Position numbers and translations under genes: made by a program. From NCBI GenBank assembly GCA_016630905.1, contig WBMQ01000002.1:1736001-1800000 (forward strand): a stretch of DNA of 64,000 nucleotides, written 5' to 3'. Under the pieces are notes generated by a model. The model was not told the DNA's origin, did not search any database, and saw nothing but the letters and a program-made list of their open reading frames with translations. Source of the stretch: Capillidium heterosporum (taxonomy: Eukaryota; Entomophthoromycota; Entomophthoromycetes; Entomophthorales; Capillidiaceae). Of the stretch, positions 37,313 through 49,563 are shown piece after piece; within the stretch, counting starts at the first letter, position 1, and the number at the start of each line of letters is the position of its first letter.

Positions 37313-38752
37313 ATGTCAAAAGGAAAAGCAGCACCAGCATCAGCTACCGGAGCCTGGGGGAGAGAGTCACGTAAGTCAGCTTCCACTGTTTTAAATTAAT
37401 TTTTCCAGAGATTACCTACAAAAGTTCAATTGCCGGCGCATCACTGATGGTCATCACGCCGCTAATGGTCATCTACTTCTGGGCCTGCCTCGATCAGTTC
37501 AAAGGATCGCTGTTTGCACCTATATTCCACCTAATTGAAACCAAGCCTACTTGGGACGTCGCCTTGAATTTTGCTTTGGGCATGTTGCCCAAGTTTTCGT
37601 GGGAGGCGCTCTACCTGTACCTCGGTTGGGTTGCCTTTAACGCTCTGGCCTACCTGTACTTCCCTACTCGTATTGGCAAGGGCCAACAGACTCCTGCCGG
37701 TCACATCTTGGATTACAACGTAAGCATATTTTTGATACTGTCATTTTAAGCGTTACTAGGTCAATGGTTTCCGTATCTGGGTTTTCACTCATGTAGCTTA
37801 CGTCCTGTTCTCGATGGTTATCCCAGTCTTTGACCCTGCTATTATCGCCAAAAACTGGGGTGGTCTCCTCGTTGCTACCAACATCTACGGATTTGCCTTG
37901 ACCTTCTTCAGCTACTTCAAGGCTCACATCATCCCCACCCACCCTGAGGACCGTAAGTTCTCCGGTTCTTGGATCTACGATTTGTTCATGGGTATCGAGT
38001 TGAATCCCAGAATCGGTAACTTGGACTTCAAACTATTCCACAACGGACGCCCTGGAATTGGTGCCTGGACCCTCATCAACTTGTCCTTCGCCGCCGCCCA
38101 GTACCAGGAAATCGGCTACGTTACTAACTCGATGATCCTCCTCAACTTCTTGCACGCCATCTACGTCGTCGACTTTTTCTACTTTGAGGATTGGTACCTA
38201 AGAACTATCGATATCGCTCACGATCACTTTGGATTCTACTTGGCCTGGGGTGACAGTGTATGGCTCCCCTTCATGTACACCTTACAGTCCCACTATCTCT
38301 TGAAGAACACCGTCAACCTGTCGACCAAACTCTTCCTGACCTTACTCGGCTTAGGACTGTACGGCTACTACATCTTTAGAAATGTCAACAACCAGAAGGA
38401 TGAGACCCGCAAAGCTAATGGTGAGAACGAGATCTGGGGCAAACCAGCCCGTGTCATCCGCGCCAAGTACGTCACTAGCGACGGCAAGAACCACGAATCC
38501 ATTTTATTGACTTCGGGGTACTGGGGTATCTCCCGCCACTTCAACTACGTCGGAGATCTCATGATGTGCCTGGCCTTCTGCTGCTCCTGCGGTTTCGAGC
38601 ACATCCTCCCACACTTTTATTTCTTCTACATGGCTGCCCTTCTCCTACACCGCGTCCAACGTGACCACAATCGATGCTCGGGCAAGTACGGCAAGTACTG
38701 GGATGACTACTGCAAGGCCGTCCCCTACAAGGTCATTCCTTACGTCTATTAG
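37313..38752 (+). CDS. DHCR7: 7-dehydrocholesterol (sterol delta-7) reductase
   Basis: A multi-pass ER membrane enzyme that reduces the C7-C8 double bond of sterol intermediates with NADPH. Three exons, 37313-37370, 37409-37719 and 37760-38752, give 453 residues (human 475). The N-terminus GAWGRES matches the family's GxWGR start. It is followed by several hydrophobic spans and GIELNPRIGNLDFKLFHNGR. The segments PGIGAWTLINLSFAAAQYQE and DFFYFEDWYLRTIDIAHDHF continue the match. In the C-terminal half come WLPFMYTLQSHYL, YIFRNVNNQKDETR, IWGKPARVI, LLTSGYWGISRHFNYVGDLM and RVQRDHNRCSGKYGKYWDDY. The NADPH/sterol-binding C-terminal block is intact. These motifs fit DHCR7 better than the C14 (ERG24) or C24(28) (ERG4) reductases of the same superfamily. 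In ergosterol-making fungi the delta-7 bond is kept, so this gene implies delta-7-saturated sterols such as cholesterol or 24-methylcholesterol types. Confidence 0.93.
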
Positions 38753-39561
38753 TTACTAGTTCCTACTACTTTAATATTTTATCTTACATCCTTCAACTGC
38801 ACCTTACGATGGTTAAGGTTGTAGTGAAATAGCTTCAGATAGAGATCTGAATTGCTGTATGCTACTTGAAATAAATGATCTGTTAAATTTTCAAGTGCAT
38901 GTACAATGATCTAATTTTTGTTTAATTAAAGGTTTTGTATTTTATAACAGTGAAATCTATACTCTTCAAAACTATCGATATATATCAAATATCCTTTAAA
39001 CCAACCTATTGTAGATCTCAATACTTAAGTCCAAGTTGTAATTTGTTCGAAACCAATCGAGTCCAAATCAAAGAAAATATAGTACATACTTCTGCCAAAC
39101 TATCTACCACCTAATCTCAATTAGATTTTCATTCCAAACTTTTATCAGATCTCTACCCTCACTGTAAATTATCTACAAGGCTATCCCAAAACTTGATTTG
39201 TAGAAATTTATTCTACATTTTAGCCCAACAATTATATATATATATTGTATTAAAGAATTCAAATATGTATAGGAAAATATCTGTACTCTATTAGATATTC
39301 CATTATAGCAGATGCCAATAGTAAATTTAGCTTTCTGAGGTAAAAATATATTAAAGAGCTGGGCCGGCTTGAAGAAATGTTCAAGCTGATAGCACCAACA
39401 TAAAACCTATATTCTATGGAAAAGAAACCATTACTTACTAAGCTATGGTAAAGTACTCCTGTCAAAGTGTACTCTGCAAACTTAGGCTTATATTACTAAA
39501 GGGCTATACATTAATTAGGTGCTCAATTTATTTCAAGAGACAATAAAGTTGAGAGTGTAGA
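38753..39561. other. Convergent spacer
   Basis: About 810 bases between the DHCR7 and WD40 gene stops. It is AT-rich, with a short TA run at about 39233-39244. No gene supported. Confidence 0.5.
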
Positions 39562-41172
39562 CTAATCCCAATTGTCTTCAGGCTCCTCCTCAACTACGTT
39601 TGTTACTTCCTCCACTTTTTTATCAGTATCCTTTAAAGGTAGAAAATAAAACTAGGTTAATAGAGAGAGATATTTGATAAGCTACCTCAAAGTTAGGAGC
39701 AAAGGCAATAACCCTGCCTTTAATATTATCGGTCGCGACGTAAAGTAGCTATCACTAGGTCAATATCGAAATATTAGCATAGTTTTCGCTTACCTGATTA
39801 AAGGTGTCAAAGGCAAGGGTTGAAGCCAGTCTATAAAAGTCCAAAGTCAAATTCTGATCACCAACTTTACTCAGCCTGCCAGTCAACTTATCTTTAACTA
39901 ATACGACTAATCGAATCAAGTTTTCTTGGTGTATATTTGGGATAGCCATCAAATACTGATTCTCCAATTTCAACACGTCAAACTCCTGGTTCCTACCCCC
40001 ATTGACAACCTTGTCATCCAAGTCTAATTTCTTGATGAGCTGACGATCTGACTTGGGGTTCAAAACCTTGGCCTTCTTGACGCCCCTACGCTCGCGAGGT
40101 GCATGTAAGATATCAGAGCCCAAGTCGGATGACTCAAGTTCGAATTGCAGTCGAAAGTGCCCATCTAAAACCTGGACCTTAGCGTTGGCGTACTGCACAA
40201 ACACCAACCTATCGACTATTTTCAAACTAACAATTGATAGTCGATCTGGAATGTCGAACGCGTCCAATTCTGCCTTCTTGTGGGTACGTATATCGCATAA
40301 GGAAATACGATCTCCTTTGCTAAAAAGAGACAAAAATCTTTAAATAAATACAAAATAAAAGAAATAAATTTTATACCCAGCCGCAAGCACTTTAAACCCA
40401 TCTTGTTTCAAAAATTGGCAACTGAGAACTTCAAAGTCAATACAATTTAATCGAAAGGTTGGTATAGGGGTCCTAAAATCGTAGAATGGTAAGCCACCTT
40501 CCCTACAGCCTACAGCAACTAGGTCCATGTCGTAGGTTTGCACGTCCCTACCGTACGAAAAACAATTTATTATACTTTTGACTGGGATAGTAACGTTTAG
40601 CTGCATCGTCTCCAAATCGTATATATGGAGCGTACCATCGTTACTGCCACTTAACAGTTGGTCCTCTCTATAGCGACTAATTGCATTTACCGTAGTTTTA
40701 TGACATGTCTCATAGGGTGGATTGAAGGTACTCGAATGGATGGGAAAGTAAGTTTCGGTTGAATATTGGGTTGCTTCTGAATTGCTTCTTTATTATATAG
40801 TTATAAATAACAGTAATTTATAAAATATGTTACCTATCATTATTTCTATCACCATATGAGCAACTAGATAAGTCGTAGATATCTATACTGCCACACTTTC
40901 GCCCTATAAACAAACTACAAAGGTTATTTTTAAATATTCTGTACCTATTACAATTGGTCGTGGTAAATTTTGCTGGCCTTCAAGTTATCGTAGTATTTTG
41001 AAGATACTTTGAAGTTGCTAAAGTTGCCACTGTGTCCTTCTTTCAATGGGGATAGTTCCAGTTCGGGGCAAAGTTTGTAGAGTGGCCGCAATGTTTCCAT
41101 ATTTTTCGTTGAGTTACAAGCCTTCAAGTCGAAGTTGGTTTTGTTAACGCTTAAAGGACAAGATGCATGCAT
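39562..41172 (-). CDS. WD40-repeat protein of unknown function
   Basis: A multi-exon minus-strand gene. The start MHASCPLSVNKTNFDLKACN (ATG 41172-41170) is followed by short exons giving KCGSIDIYDLSSCSYG, then TTVNAISRYREDQLLSGSND and GTLHIYDLETMQLNVTIPVK, a clear WD40 repeat. Further blades are MDLVAVGCREGGLPFYDFR, DRISLCDIRTHKKAELDAF and RLSIVSLKIVDRLVFVQYA. A Lys-rich loop (RRGVKKAKVLNPKSD) interrupts the propeller. A final blade VATDNIKGRVIAFAPNFE is followed by an acidic tail ending EEEPEDNWD. About 460-480 residues. I cannot assign a named family; an acidic-Trp-Asp tail on a WD protein could bind a partner. Exon joins are good in the 3' half and approximate near 40860-40960. Confidence 0.65.
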
Positions 41173-41814
41173 TGAAACACTCCAATTTTGAATATCAAAG
41201 CTTCATTATTCAAATGAATGCACGCGTTCCATTTTAATTATTCAATTTATCAGTACAAGATTAAAAAATAGGACAAGTAAACCCGAAATTGAACAAAGTA
41301 CCCCATTGGAATTAAAGGTTTACAGAAAGGATCTGTCCTCAATGAATTAAACTGTCACTACAAAAATGCCTATCAAAATATATTGGTGTTCAAAGTGTAT
41401 ATTTGTCTCCCTTCTTTCTGGCCATTTATTATTTATACCAAACTTTTTGCTGAGATCCGATAAAGTTCAATTGCTTGTACGGATCTAGGAATGAAAAATA
41501 TATATTCGGAGAATCACTGATCCTTAGAGTTTGTGGCAAGTGCTTGGGGGTTTGAGCTTTCCAGCGGCACTTCAAATGCACTTTTCAATACTCCACTTGG
41601 ATGAAAACATAAATAGTAAGAAATTCTCTGAAGAATTGGCATATTATTGGCTATAACTCTACACTTCTAGAGATAACACCCTACAAATGAAGTGATTTTC
41701 CAACTTTGAGCAACTTGTTCAAAGTTAGCAAACAGAAGGCCATTATCAAAGCAAACTTTTGAAGTTTGAATCAACAGACAAAGCTTCTTTTCAAAAGCAA
41801 AATTATAGAATACC
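41173..41814. promoter_or_regulatory. Divergent upstream region between the WD40 and NOP8 genes
   Basis: About 640 AT-rich bases separating divergent starts. An 89-codon minus frame crossing 41667-41936 overlaps the start of NOP8 and looks like chance. Confidence 0.4.
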
Positions 41815-43975
41815 ATGTCTACCGAGAAGCCCCAGCATTCAAGTAAAACCTCTTTCCAGAATAACCATTCATTAATGTAACTTTGTCTATTCAGAAGATA
41901 TAGTTGAGAGACGTATCTATATAGGTGGACTCCCAACCAACCTCACTTCTCAAGAATTAAAAACAAAGTTTCAAAGCTTCGGTTCGATAAGTGATTGCCA
42001 AATTGTAATAGACACTCAGACACAGCAAAGCAAAGGGTTTGGTTACATAACCTTGAAATCGGATGAAGCAAATTATTTAAAGTTGAAGAGCACGTTCAGT
42101 AATGTCAAGTGGAAGGGTACCAAGCTTAAGGTCGAGCTTGCTAAACCTGACTACCTCGCTCTGAAGAAAGTCAGCCAAGAAAAGGAAGCAGAGGAGGCCA
42201 AGAAAGCAAAAAAGGAACCTAGAAAGTACTTGAAAAATAAACTGGCACGGGATATGAGCATTATAACCGATGACAACAAGGAGGCGAAAGGCTGGAAGAA
42301 AGTACGGTTCAACAGGTTGGTTGTCCAACTTAAAATTCGAAAGCCCAATGGTATATTGATGGAAATAGATCCTGAGAAGTACCAACATCAGCTTCGCTCC
42401 TTCAAAAAGCAAGAGGATACCATCAACAAGCAGATCGAGACGGTTCCTTTAAACGAGTTGACTTGGTTTTCCAATAAGTTGGATGAGAAACAAGATGGTA
42501 ATAATGAAATCAAGCAAGTTGAAGTAGGTTTATTGTTTGATGTGTATCTAATTTTATTTTCGAAATTCAGACTTTAGATAAAACCAAATTGAATCAGCTT
42601 AATAGCATTTCCGAGAAAGCTAAGCTACGCCAACAGGCCAAGAATCTTCAAAAGCAAGCGTTGGCTAATTTAGATAGCCAGGTAACATTTTTTCACTATA
42701 TCTTTTAACGTTTCTTGTTTTATTTTTAAAAACCAGCATCTAATACCTTCAAACAAAGTTTTAAGATTTGATTCCAATTCAGAAGAGGAGGTCGATAAAG
42801 AGGAGGAAAACTACGGACTTCAAAAGTTTAGCACTGGAGCCAATAACATCCCAGTTAACTTTAGTCTTCGTAAGAACAAACCTACTGCCAAAGATGACAC
42901 TAAAATTGCCGATCTATTTGGTGACAGCTCTTCCGATTCTGATTCTCAACCCACCAATTATGTGACCAACCCTGAAATTGATACTGAAATTCAGCCCAAA
43001 GACATTCAACTTTCTACCCGAAACCAACAGTTCCTTTTCGATGACAGTGATGATGAAGATAATTCACAAAAAGACGAGGCCGGTATATCTATAAAGGAGG
43101 TATTCGAAGGAGATTCGGGTCAGCAGCGCCTCAACCTACAGCGGAGGTACGGTACTGACTCTCGATTTAAACTCGATGCCGACTTCATCGACTCTGACGA
43201 GGAAAACTCTGCCACTAATCTATCCGATAAAGAGCCGATCGATCTAGATACTTTGGGTAAAGATTTAGTCGAAGAAAAGGGGCGCAACATCGACCTACTC
43301 AACCAATTGTTGGGTACCAACGTCAAACCTATTAACATCGGTGAGAAGCTCCCCGGCGAAGAGAGCTCGGGATTATTGTGGAAGGAGATGCAGCGATATG
43401 ACCCTGACAATCCCGATGATGATTTAGTAATTGACAATACCAAGAAAGTTGTCAAGGATTTGGACGATTCCACCACTTTCAAAAGTCTGCAGAATAAGGA
43501 TCCTATTAACAACGTTTTGCCTGAGATATCGGGCGAAAAACACTTTGTTGTCAACAAAAGTGTCATCAGTATCTTCAACAAGGATGTCGAGAAGCGCGAC
43601 TCGGGTAGTTTCAATCTATTAGGTCTCCCCGATTCGGATGACGACGAAGATAACGATGCAGATGCCGATCTTACTATCGAAGCTACTACCAAGGTGGATG
43701 TTCAAGCTCTAACCCAAGCTACCAACCTCAACATCGACGAAAGTGATGCTACTGCTACCAACTTAAAACGTATTCAGCCCGACGATTTCTTCTTCCCTCG
43801 ATTCGATGAAGGAGATAAGTTGGAAGAGCTCAGAGCAAAGGCCTTCAAGTTTACGCGCAGCCAAAAGGAATTCACTGAAGAAAATAAGAAGTTCAAGAAG
43901 CGCCGAGCCAACTTGATTAGCTTGTCAAAATTCTATAGGAAGTTGAGTTTAAATAAGGCGAATGTCAGGGTTTAG
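41815..43975 (+). CDS. NOP8: Nucleolar RNA-binding protein, NOP8/NOL8 family (60S ribosome biogenesis)
   Basis: Four exons, 41815-41842, 41895-42523, 42571-42681 and 42737-43975, sum to 669 codons (668 residues). Residues about 10-90 are an RRM: RRIYIGGLPTNLTSQELKTK carries RNP2, and SKGFGYITLKS carries RNP1 with its aromatic residues. A Lys/Glu-rich helical region follows (EKEAEEAKKAKKEPRKYLKN). The long C-terminal half is acidic, with DSDSQ, FDDSDDEDN and DSDDDEDNDAD clusters, and contains RYGTDSRFKLDADFIDSDEE, which resembles the conserved C-terminal motif of NOL8/Nop8. Yeast Nop8 is needed for 60S subunit maturation. Assignment is by domain order and that motif; an alternative is another nucleolar RRM protein. 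Confidence 0.7.
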
Positions 43976-45220
43976 TTTAGGTTGATTTTTATTGAAATAA
44001 ATGATGGTATAGATTTAATTGCAAGTTCTAGTATTGATGTTGAAGGAGATATTTATTTGTAGCATTTTTACTTCACCTCTATTCTATATATGTACAAATT
44101 GACACCGGGTTTTAAGATAATCTTTGAGAGGTTTTTATAATGCTATAGATCTCTTGATATTACGGCTTTTTAACCTACTATACAATATATATGTTTTGAA
44201 AACTTTTATTTAATAGTTTTGAAGTTAATATATATATCATCCTGCCATTATATCAAGTTTCCTAGATCGAAAGGCCTACAAGCACTGTTCTTGCTTTACA
44301 ATACTTGTTTAATTTGAATAAATTGTTATGGAAGCAATTTTTACTAATTTAGCTATGACAGCCCGAATTTAATAAATTATAATAGAAACGTTGTAGTTGT
44401 TTTTAGTAGGATTAGGTCTAGTAGTGGTCCTGAAGCTAGGCAATCTCTTGGCAACTCCAGGCCATCTTCATGGCCATCTATGTAATCCATCTGATTAGTC
44501 AGGTATTTTTAACTTGGATTCTTATAATTACTAAACCTACCTCTACTTCTAGATACGCCAAGTGTTCTAAACTAGTGATAATTAACTATGCACTAGTTGT
44601 AAAGCGTTTCTGCTTTGCCTTCCCTGAACGTGCACCAAAATATATATTAGTTTCAGGATAGTTGACTAAAAATAAAATCTACGAGGTCAAAAGCGCCTTT
44701 ACCCCAGCTATTTTATAGTGAAGATCACATATTTTGACAGAAATATTTATTTATATACCAGTTAAAAATTCCATTAGGCATCCTCTCTCCTTTCTTTAAA
44801 ATGAATAGCCATATATCCATAGTTCTAGAATTGCATACAGGAATTCCGTTATTGTATGGGGTGGTAGATCCTAGCCTAGAAGTGTATTCATATGGCCCTC
44901 TACTATTTTCAAAGTGTAAGGTTCAAGTGGACAAAATTGCATTTCGCCTCCCAAAAGCTTAAACTCTATTAATAAATTGCCTACCTTTTTCGGCTCATAC
45001 AAAAGTTCATTTTTCATTATAACACTGAGGTAAAACTTATAGCTCCAATGCTTTTCACCTTCTTTTATGTTAACTAATCAGCAGTAGGATAGAGTAGCAT
45101 ACAACAAAGGGAACCATATAAAAAGATTAATTAATTCGACATCTACCATTTACATACCAATATTAATACCTCAGCTTTTGCATTTACATAACTATAGCGA
45201 CATAATAATTATTCAGCAGT
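43976..45220. other. Spacer with one doubtful small frame
   Basis: About 1.2 kb of AT-rich sequence. Apart from the 53-codon frame at 44801-44962, listed separately, I see no gene or repeat. Confidence 0.45.
44801..44962 (+). CDS. Possible small open frame, 53 codons, unrecognised
   Basis: An ATG-started frame reading MNSHISIVLELHTGIPLLYG and then VVDPSLEVYSYGPLLF before ending RLPKA. Its composition is more protein-like than the surrounding DNA, but there is no family match, no intron and no signal peptide. It may be an exon fragment, a relic or chance. Confidence 0.2.
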   Translation: MNSHISIVLELHTGIPLLYGVVDPSLEVYSYGPLLFSKCKVQVDKIAFRLPKA

Positions 45221-47419
45221 ATGGACGGAATCAAGCCATTTTTGAAGGATAGCAAAGTAAAAGTGGTCATACCGACCAACAAGGAGGATGCTCAGCTTTT
45301 AGTAGATAACCCAAGCCAATTTCAGAATATCGAAATCCAAACGCAGTTCCATCACGGTAAATATTTTTACTATTAAATAACTTTAATCAAATGGATATAT
45401 AACTAATCAATTTTATTTTCATTTTAAATACATCTAGGCCAAACGATAACTTTATTTTTGATACTTATATCTCAAGAGACATGTAGAAGTTGGCGTAACA
45501 GTTTGACTTCCAACTTTGAGGAGGTTGACAGCAACAACATTAAAAAGGTAGAAGAGGCACCCTACGCAATAAGACACAAGTTCGAGCAGCTTCACTTCTA
45601 CTTGGAAGCGCACCCTAAAGAATCCAAGTTCTTACAAACCAATCTACATTCGGCAACTCCATCGACCTCCACTTCCATATCCCCTTCAACCGCCAACTCA
45701 GCCCTAACCCACTGGACCTTAAACCAAGAACTCAATACCGAGCAACCCTACTTTTCCTTGTTAGCTCAAGACAACAAGGTCAAGATGGAACCCTACTATA
45801 ACGGCTGTATCCACATCATCAACCCCAACAATAACGAAAATAAGCCAAAGCTGTTTCGACACCTGGGAGCTTGGTGTGCGTTGTACGAAGTCCGATTGAA
45901 GGTAACTAGTTGTAACCTGAAGTTCTTCAAGTTAAATTTGGAGCTGTGTATCCTGTGTGGTGTACCTAACAATAACACGGTTAATAAACGCAAGCAGTTT
46001 CGATGGCAACTCCCAACCAACTTCCTACTTAACGACACCAGTAGCTACAGCAACTCCAACAAGTTTAAGCTACCTAATCTAACGGTTACTGATACTTCGA
46101 TCAATGATAATAGTAACGACAGCAACAGTAATCTGCAATTGGAGTCTTTAGAATTCGAGAACTATTATGAAGATGGCATTAGTTTCAACACCAATACCAA
46201 CTTGAACACTACTAATAATACGATTATCAAAAGCTGGTTGGTCCCCGGTCGATTCTACAAGCACTCTATCCAAGTACAAGCAAAGCTTGAAGTCAAAGTG
46301 GAAAGCTTAACTTACTTGCGAAGCTTGAACAAGTTGGTCGTCAACCTCAGTGTCATCAACAAATCTGCCAACTTAAAGCATATACCCATCAGCCTTCTAA
46401 AGTTGGATTGTTGGTTAGATAACCATAGCTTCCATCTTGTACCTATAAGTAGTAGCGATGGCGACTATGAAGCAAATTTGAAGTTGAAATTCAACGAAAA
46501 GGTATACTCCAGTTACTTTTTGGACTTGAGCTGTAATGAGCATGCCAACCCTAACTTTAATTCTAATGGCAACAGTAAGCTAAACCTTATAGTGCAATTA
46601 CAGTTTCTACAAGCATTGGACTGCTTCGACGATCCAAAGTATGCAACTTCAATTGAAGATGACGATATCTCCGACGTCACCTACAAGTTCCCTTTAGATT
46701 TAGGCCCTTACCTACCCAAATCCGATTTTAATAATATAGCCAGTGCTCGACTCATGCCCAATAGTTTCAAGTCCTATCACAACCAGTCCTTTTCTTCCAT
46801 GACTACCACTACCACCACAACTACAACGACAACGACAACGACGAATCGATCCAACTTCTTAGATAGCTCCAACTTCTATCCACCTAGTACAATCAAATTT
46901 AACGACTTGTACGAGCACTCCAAAATTGAAGTCAAGGAACCAGTTGATACTTTAAATTTGGATAAGTTGCGCGTTTCGGTGGAGTTGGTGCAACCAATAG
47001 CTTTGGGTAGATTTTATAATTTGAAGTTAAGGGTAGCTAACTTGACTTATAATTCGTTGAACCTGATGTTGCTCCTTGATGTCAACTCTACCAACACGAA
47101 AACCCCTTCATTCACTTCACTATCACCTTTCAGTTTCGTTGGTAATAACAACAGTAGCCTCAATCTGTTGCTCCATAAGGATCGTGTCATTTTGCATGAG
47201 CTCTTGAAATCCAACGGGAGCGGGGATGTGGAGATTTTAAGTGAGAAGTTGAGCTATTATATAGGTAAACTGGACATTAACAAGAATTTGGAAGTGGATT
47301 TGAAACTGATGAATTTCAAGGATGGGTGTACCAAGTTGCCTAGGTTTTTGTTGGTTGATTTAGTTAAATTGCAGATGGCTTGGCTGGACCCTAAATTCGT
47401 TATATTGAATCGGTTATAA
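45221..47419 (+). CDS. Large beta-rich protein, possibly a TRAPP II accessory subunit (Trs65/TRAPPC14-like)
   Basis: Two exons, 45221-45356 and 45438-47419, give 705 residues. The first exon starts MDGIKPFLKDSKVKVVIPTN and the join reads FHHGQTITLFLILISQETC, like the edge strand of an immunoglobulin-type domain. The middle repeats alternating hydrophobic strands with CALYEVRLKV, LNKLVVNLSVINKS and LKLDCWLDNHSFHLVP. A pure Thr run (about 15 residues, 46800-46844) separates these from the C-terminal domain. That last domain has VSVELVQPIALGRFYNLKLR, VANLTYNSLNLMLLL and, near the end, LSYYIGKLDINKNLEVDLKL. Strand patterns of this kind occur in TRAPP II proteins (Trs65, TRAPPC13, TRAPPC14). The assignment is weak and could be wrong; that the gene is real is certain from length and frame. 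Confidence 0.55.
46800..46844 (+). repeat. ACN trinucleotide repeat coding for poly-Thr
   Basis: About fifteen consecutive Thr codons, mixed ACT, ACC, ACA and ACG, inside the TRAPP-like gene. Because the codons vary it is likely maintained at the protein level or old, rather than a fresh slippage tract. Confidence 0.85.
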
Positions 47420-48391
47420 AGTTCTAAGGGAATTATAAGTGTACTTTAGGCTACTTATATTTGTTTTTGTATATTTTCTTTTCTTTGTTATGTACATGTT
47501 GGAATTTGACTAGGTAGTTGTAAAGTTGTGGAAGGTGGTATAAGCTTGTAAAATGGAATGTAGGTTTGGATGAAAGATGGCTTTAATATTGCGAAATGTA
47601 GCTTATAGCTTTTACTTTTGTAAGTGGGTAGGGAGGGGCGGGAACCGCATCTTTCAGCTTGCTGATCTATTTTAATGATTCTATCTCTTATATAAGTTAA
47701 TTTTGTATATAACGCGTAGAAGCATCGATTGAGGTTTTACTATAATCTAGTGAAAAATGATTCTCTCATAAGTATAAGTATGAATCTTATTTTAAAGCAA
47801 TTAAAATGTATGAGAAGTTGCAGCTCAAGGAATTTAAATTTATTATTCGATACCTACACGTATACAATATGCCCTATTATCCCAGTCGTCTCATGGTGGT
47901 AGATGGAATACGATCCAACAAACTTTTAAGCTGAGCCCAATACCTCATTATGGAGGTTTATTTTATAAAGTCGTATTAAGGTAACATAGTCTCGAATAGA
48001 CTTAAAATAGGCGAATCTATCATTTAAAATATATAACCAAGTTTAATTTATAAACTACCACTAGGTCGATTTAAAGTTAAAATAAGTGCCTTGGAATGAT
48101 ACCAATACCTTATAAACCATCGGATCAGCTATTCTTCCTTTCAGATTTATCAACTGCAGAAGCTAAGGAGGTTAGTACATATAGTTACTATACTTTGCTA
48201 ATACAGTAAATCAACACGTTATGATTTAGCGGGAATAAAGTCATTATAACAAGCTTGTTCCCATATACAACCATTAATGTGTACTCTAACCATATAAACG
48301 AGGGCAGAAATTAAAAGTAGTCTAGAGCTTTTATTGTACACCCGACAAAAAATCCAAGCAAAGAAGGAAAGTATTACCAACATAAATTATT
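47420..48391. other. Convergent spacer
   Basis: About 970 AT-rich bases between two convergent genes; no supported feature. Confidence 0.5.
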
Positions 48392-49563
48392 TTAGTTAAC
48401 ATTGAGCTTCTTCAGGCTGGCATCGAGCTCGTCCACATCCTTATCCTCCTCTTCTTCCTCTTCCTCATCCGAAGATACCTCCATGTCGGAAAAGGAGCCT
48501 AGAATATCCTCAGCTTCGAGTTCGGAAGTAGCTGCGATTAATGCGTCGGCAGCTGGGGAATCCTCTTTGAACTTGTTGCCATTCAAATCAAGTTTAGTCA
48601 AGTTCTTGAGGTTGGGGATGGCAGTAGCTAAAGATTTGGCAGCAAAGTTATCAAACTCGTTGTAGCTTAAAAGTAGTTCATTGAGTTCGAGCAAGTTGGC
48701 ACCTTGTAAAACTTTGGCAATGGCCAAGGCACCAGTTGGCTTGATGAGGCAGTCAGCTAAATTTAGGATGCGGAGCTTGGGCCAGTTGAGTAGACCATCA
48801 GCGACCGCAAGACCACCCTTGTCAGTCAATGTGTTGTCCTGGAAGTCCAAAATCTCTAAATCTTTGCAGTGAGAGATACCTTCGACGAGGATAGCTATAC
48901 CGTCAGGTCTAATACCGTTCTGGGGAATACGAATTTCAACTAATGTGTTGTGGGCTTTGAAGGCTTGGGATAAAAGCTTGCTGGAGCCATCCTCTAATCG
49001 GTTGCGCCCAGCGATAAACGTTTTTAAGGTGGTGGGCTTGTTCTGCGCATCCTTTATTTTCTTGGACTCTATCAAAGCGTTGGCAATAAGCGTACCGCCA
49101 CCGACCCCTAAACCATTATTGTTGAGCTTAAGAGTCTGGAGCGCTTTGTTGTTGGCCAAAAAGTGGACCAAAGGTTCGCCCCCGTTGGGTCCAAATGCGT
49201 TGTCGCTGAGGTCGAGCTCAATTAGCTCTTCTTTGTCGAGCATGGCTTCGCATAGGGCAGTTAAAGCTAAGGGAATTTCGGCCAAGAGACGACCAGTGAA
49301 TACGTCACTGAGGCAAAGTACCTACCACTTATGTGAATTTAAAAACTAGTAAAAAGTACCTTGATGTGTTTCTTCGTGTTGAGGGATTCTGAAAAGGCTC
49401 TAAACGCCTCGACACCAAAGGTGTTGCCAGATAAAGTAATCTTCTCGACATTGGGGATAAGGTCGAGCTGGTCGATAAAAGGTTGGATATCCTCTTTAGT
49501 GTTGAGCTTCAAGTTCTTACCGGCTAAGCTGAACTCCTTGTATACTTTGGTTTCACTTGTCAT
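48392..49563 (-). CDS. RNA1: Ran GTPase-activating protein
   Basis: Stimulates GTP hydrolysis on Ran in the cytoplasm to drive nucleocytoplasmic transport. Two exons, 49563-49360 and 49321-48392 (38-nt intron), give 377 residues; fission yeast Rna1 is 386. The protein is a leucine-rich-repeat arc with eleven-odd repeats of the RNI type, for example EKITLSGNTFGVEAFRAF, ELDLSDNAFGPNGGEPLVHF and LKTFIAGRNRLEDGSSKLL. The catalytic Arg lies in DVFTGRLLAEIP. Another repeat, LEILDFQDNTLTDKGG, follows, and the protein closes with a strongly acidic tail (SSDEEEEEEEDKDVDELD), as in other RanGAPs. The C-terminal SUMO-attachment domain of animal RanGAP1 is absent, as usual in fungi. Start chosen at MTSETKVYKEFSL because the upstream 19 codons do not match the family. 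Confidence 0.95.

Noticed and set aside
39030-39060. GTTCGAAACC resembling a tRNA B box
   Set aside because: No matching A box or acceptor stem at the right distance.
43120-43692. 190-codon minus-strand frame inside NOP8
   Set aside because: Ser-rich mirror of the Asp/Glu-rich NOP8 coding strand; no independent support.
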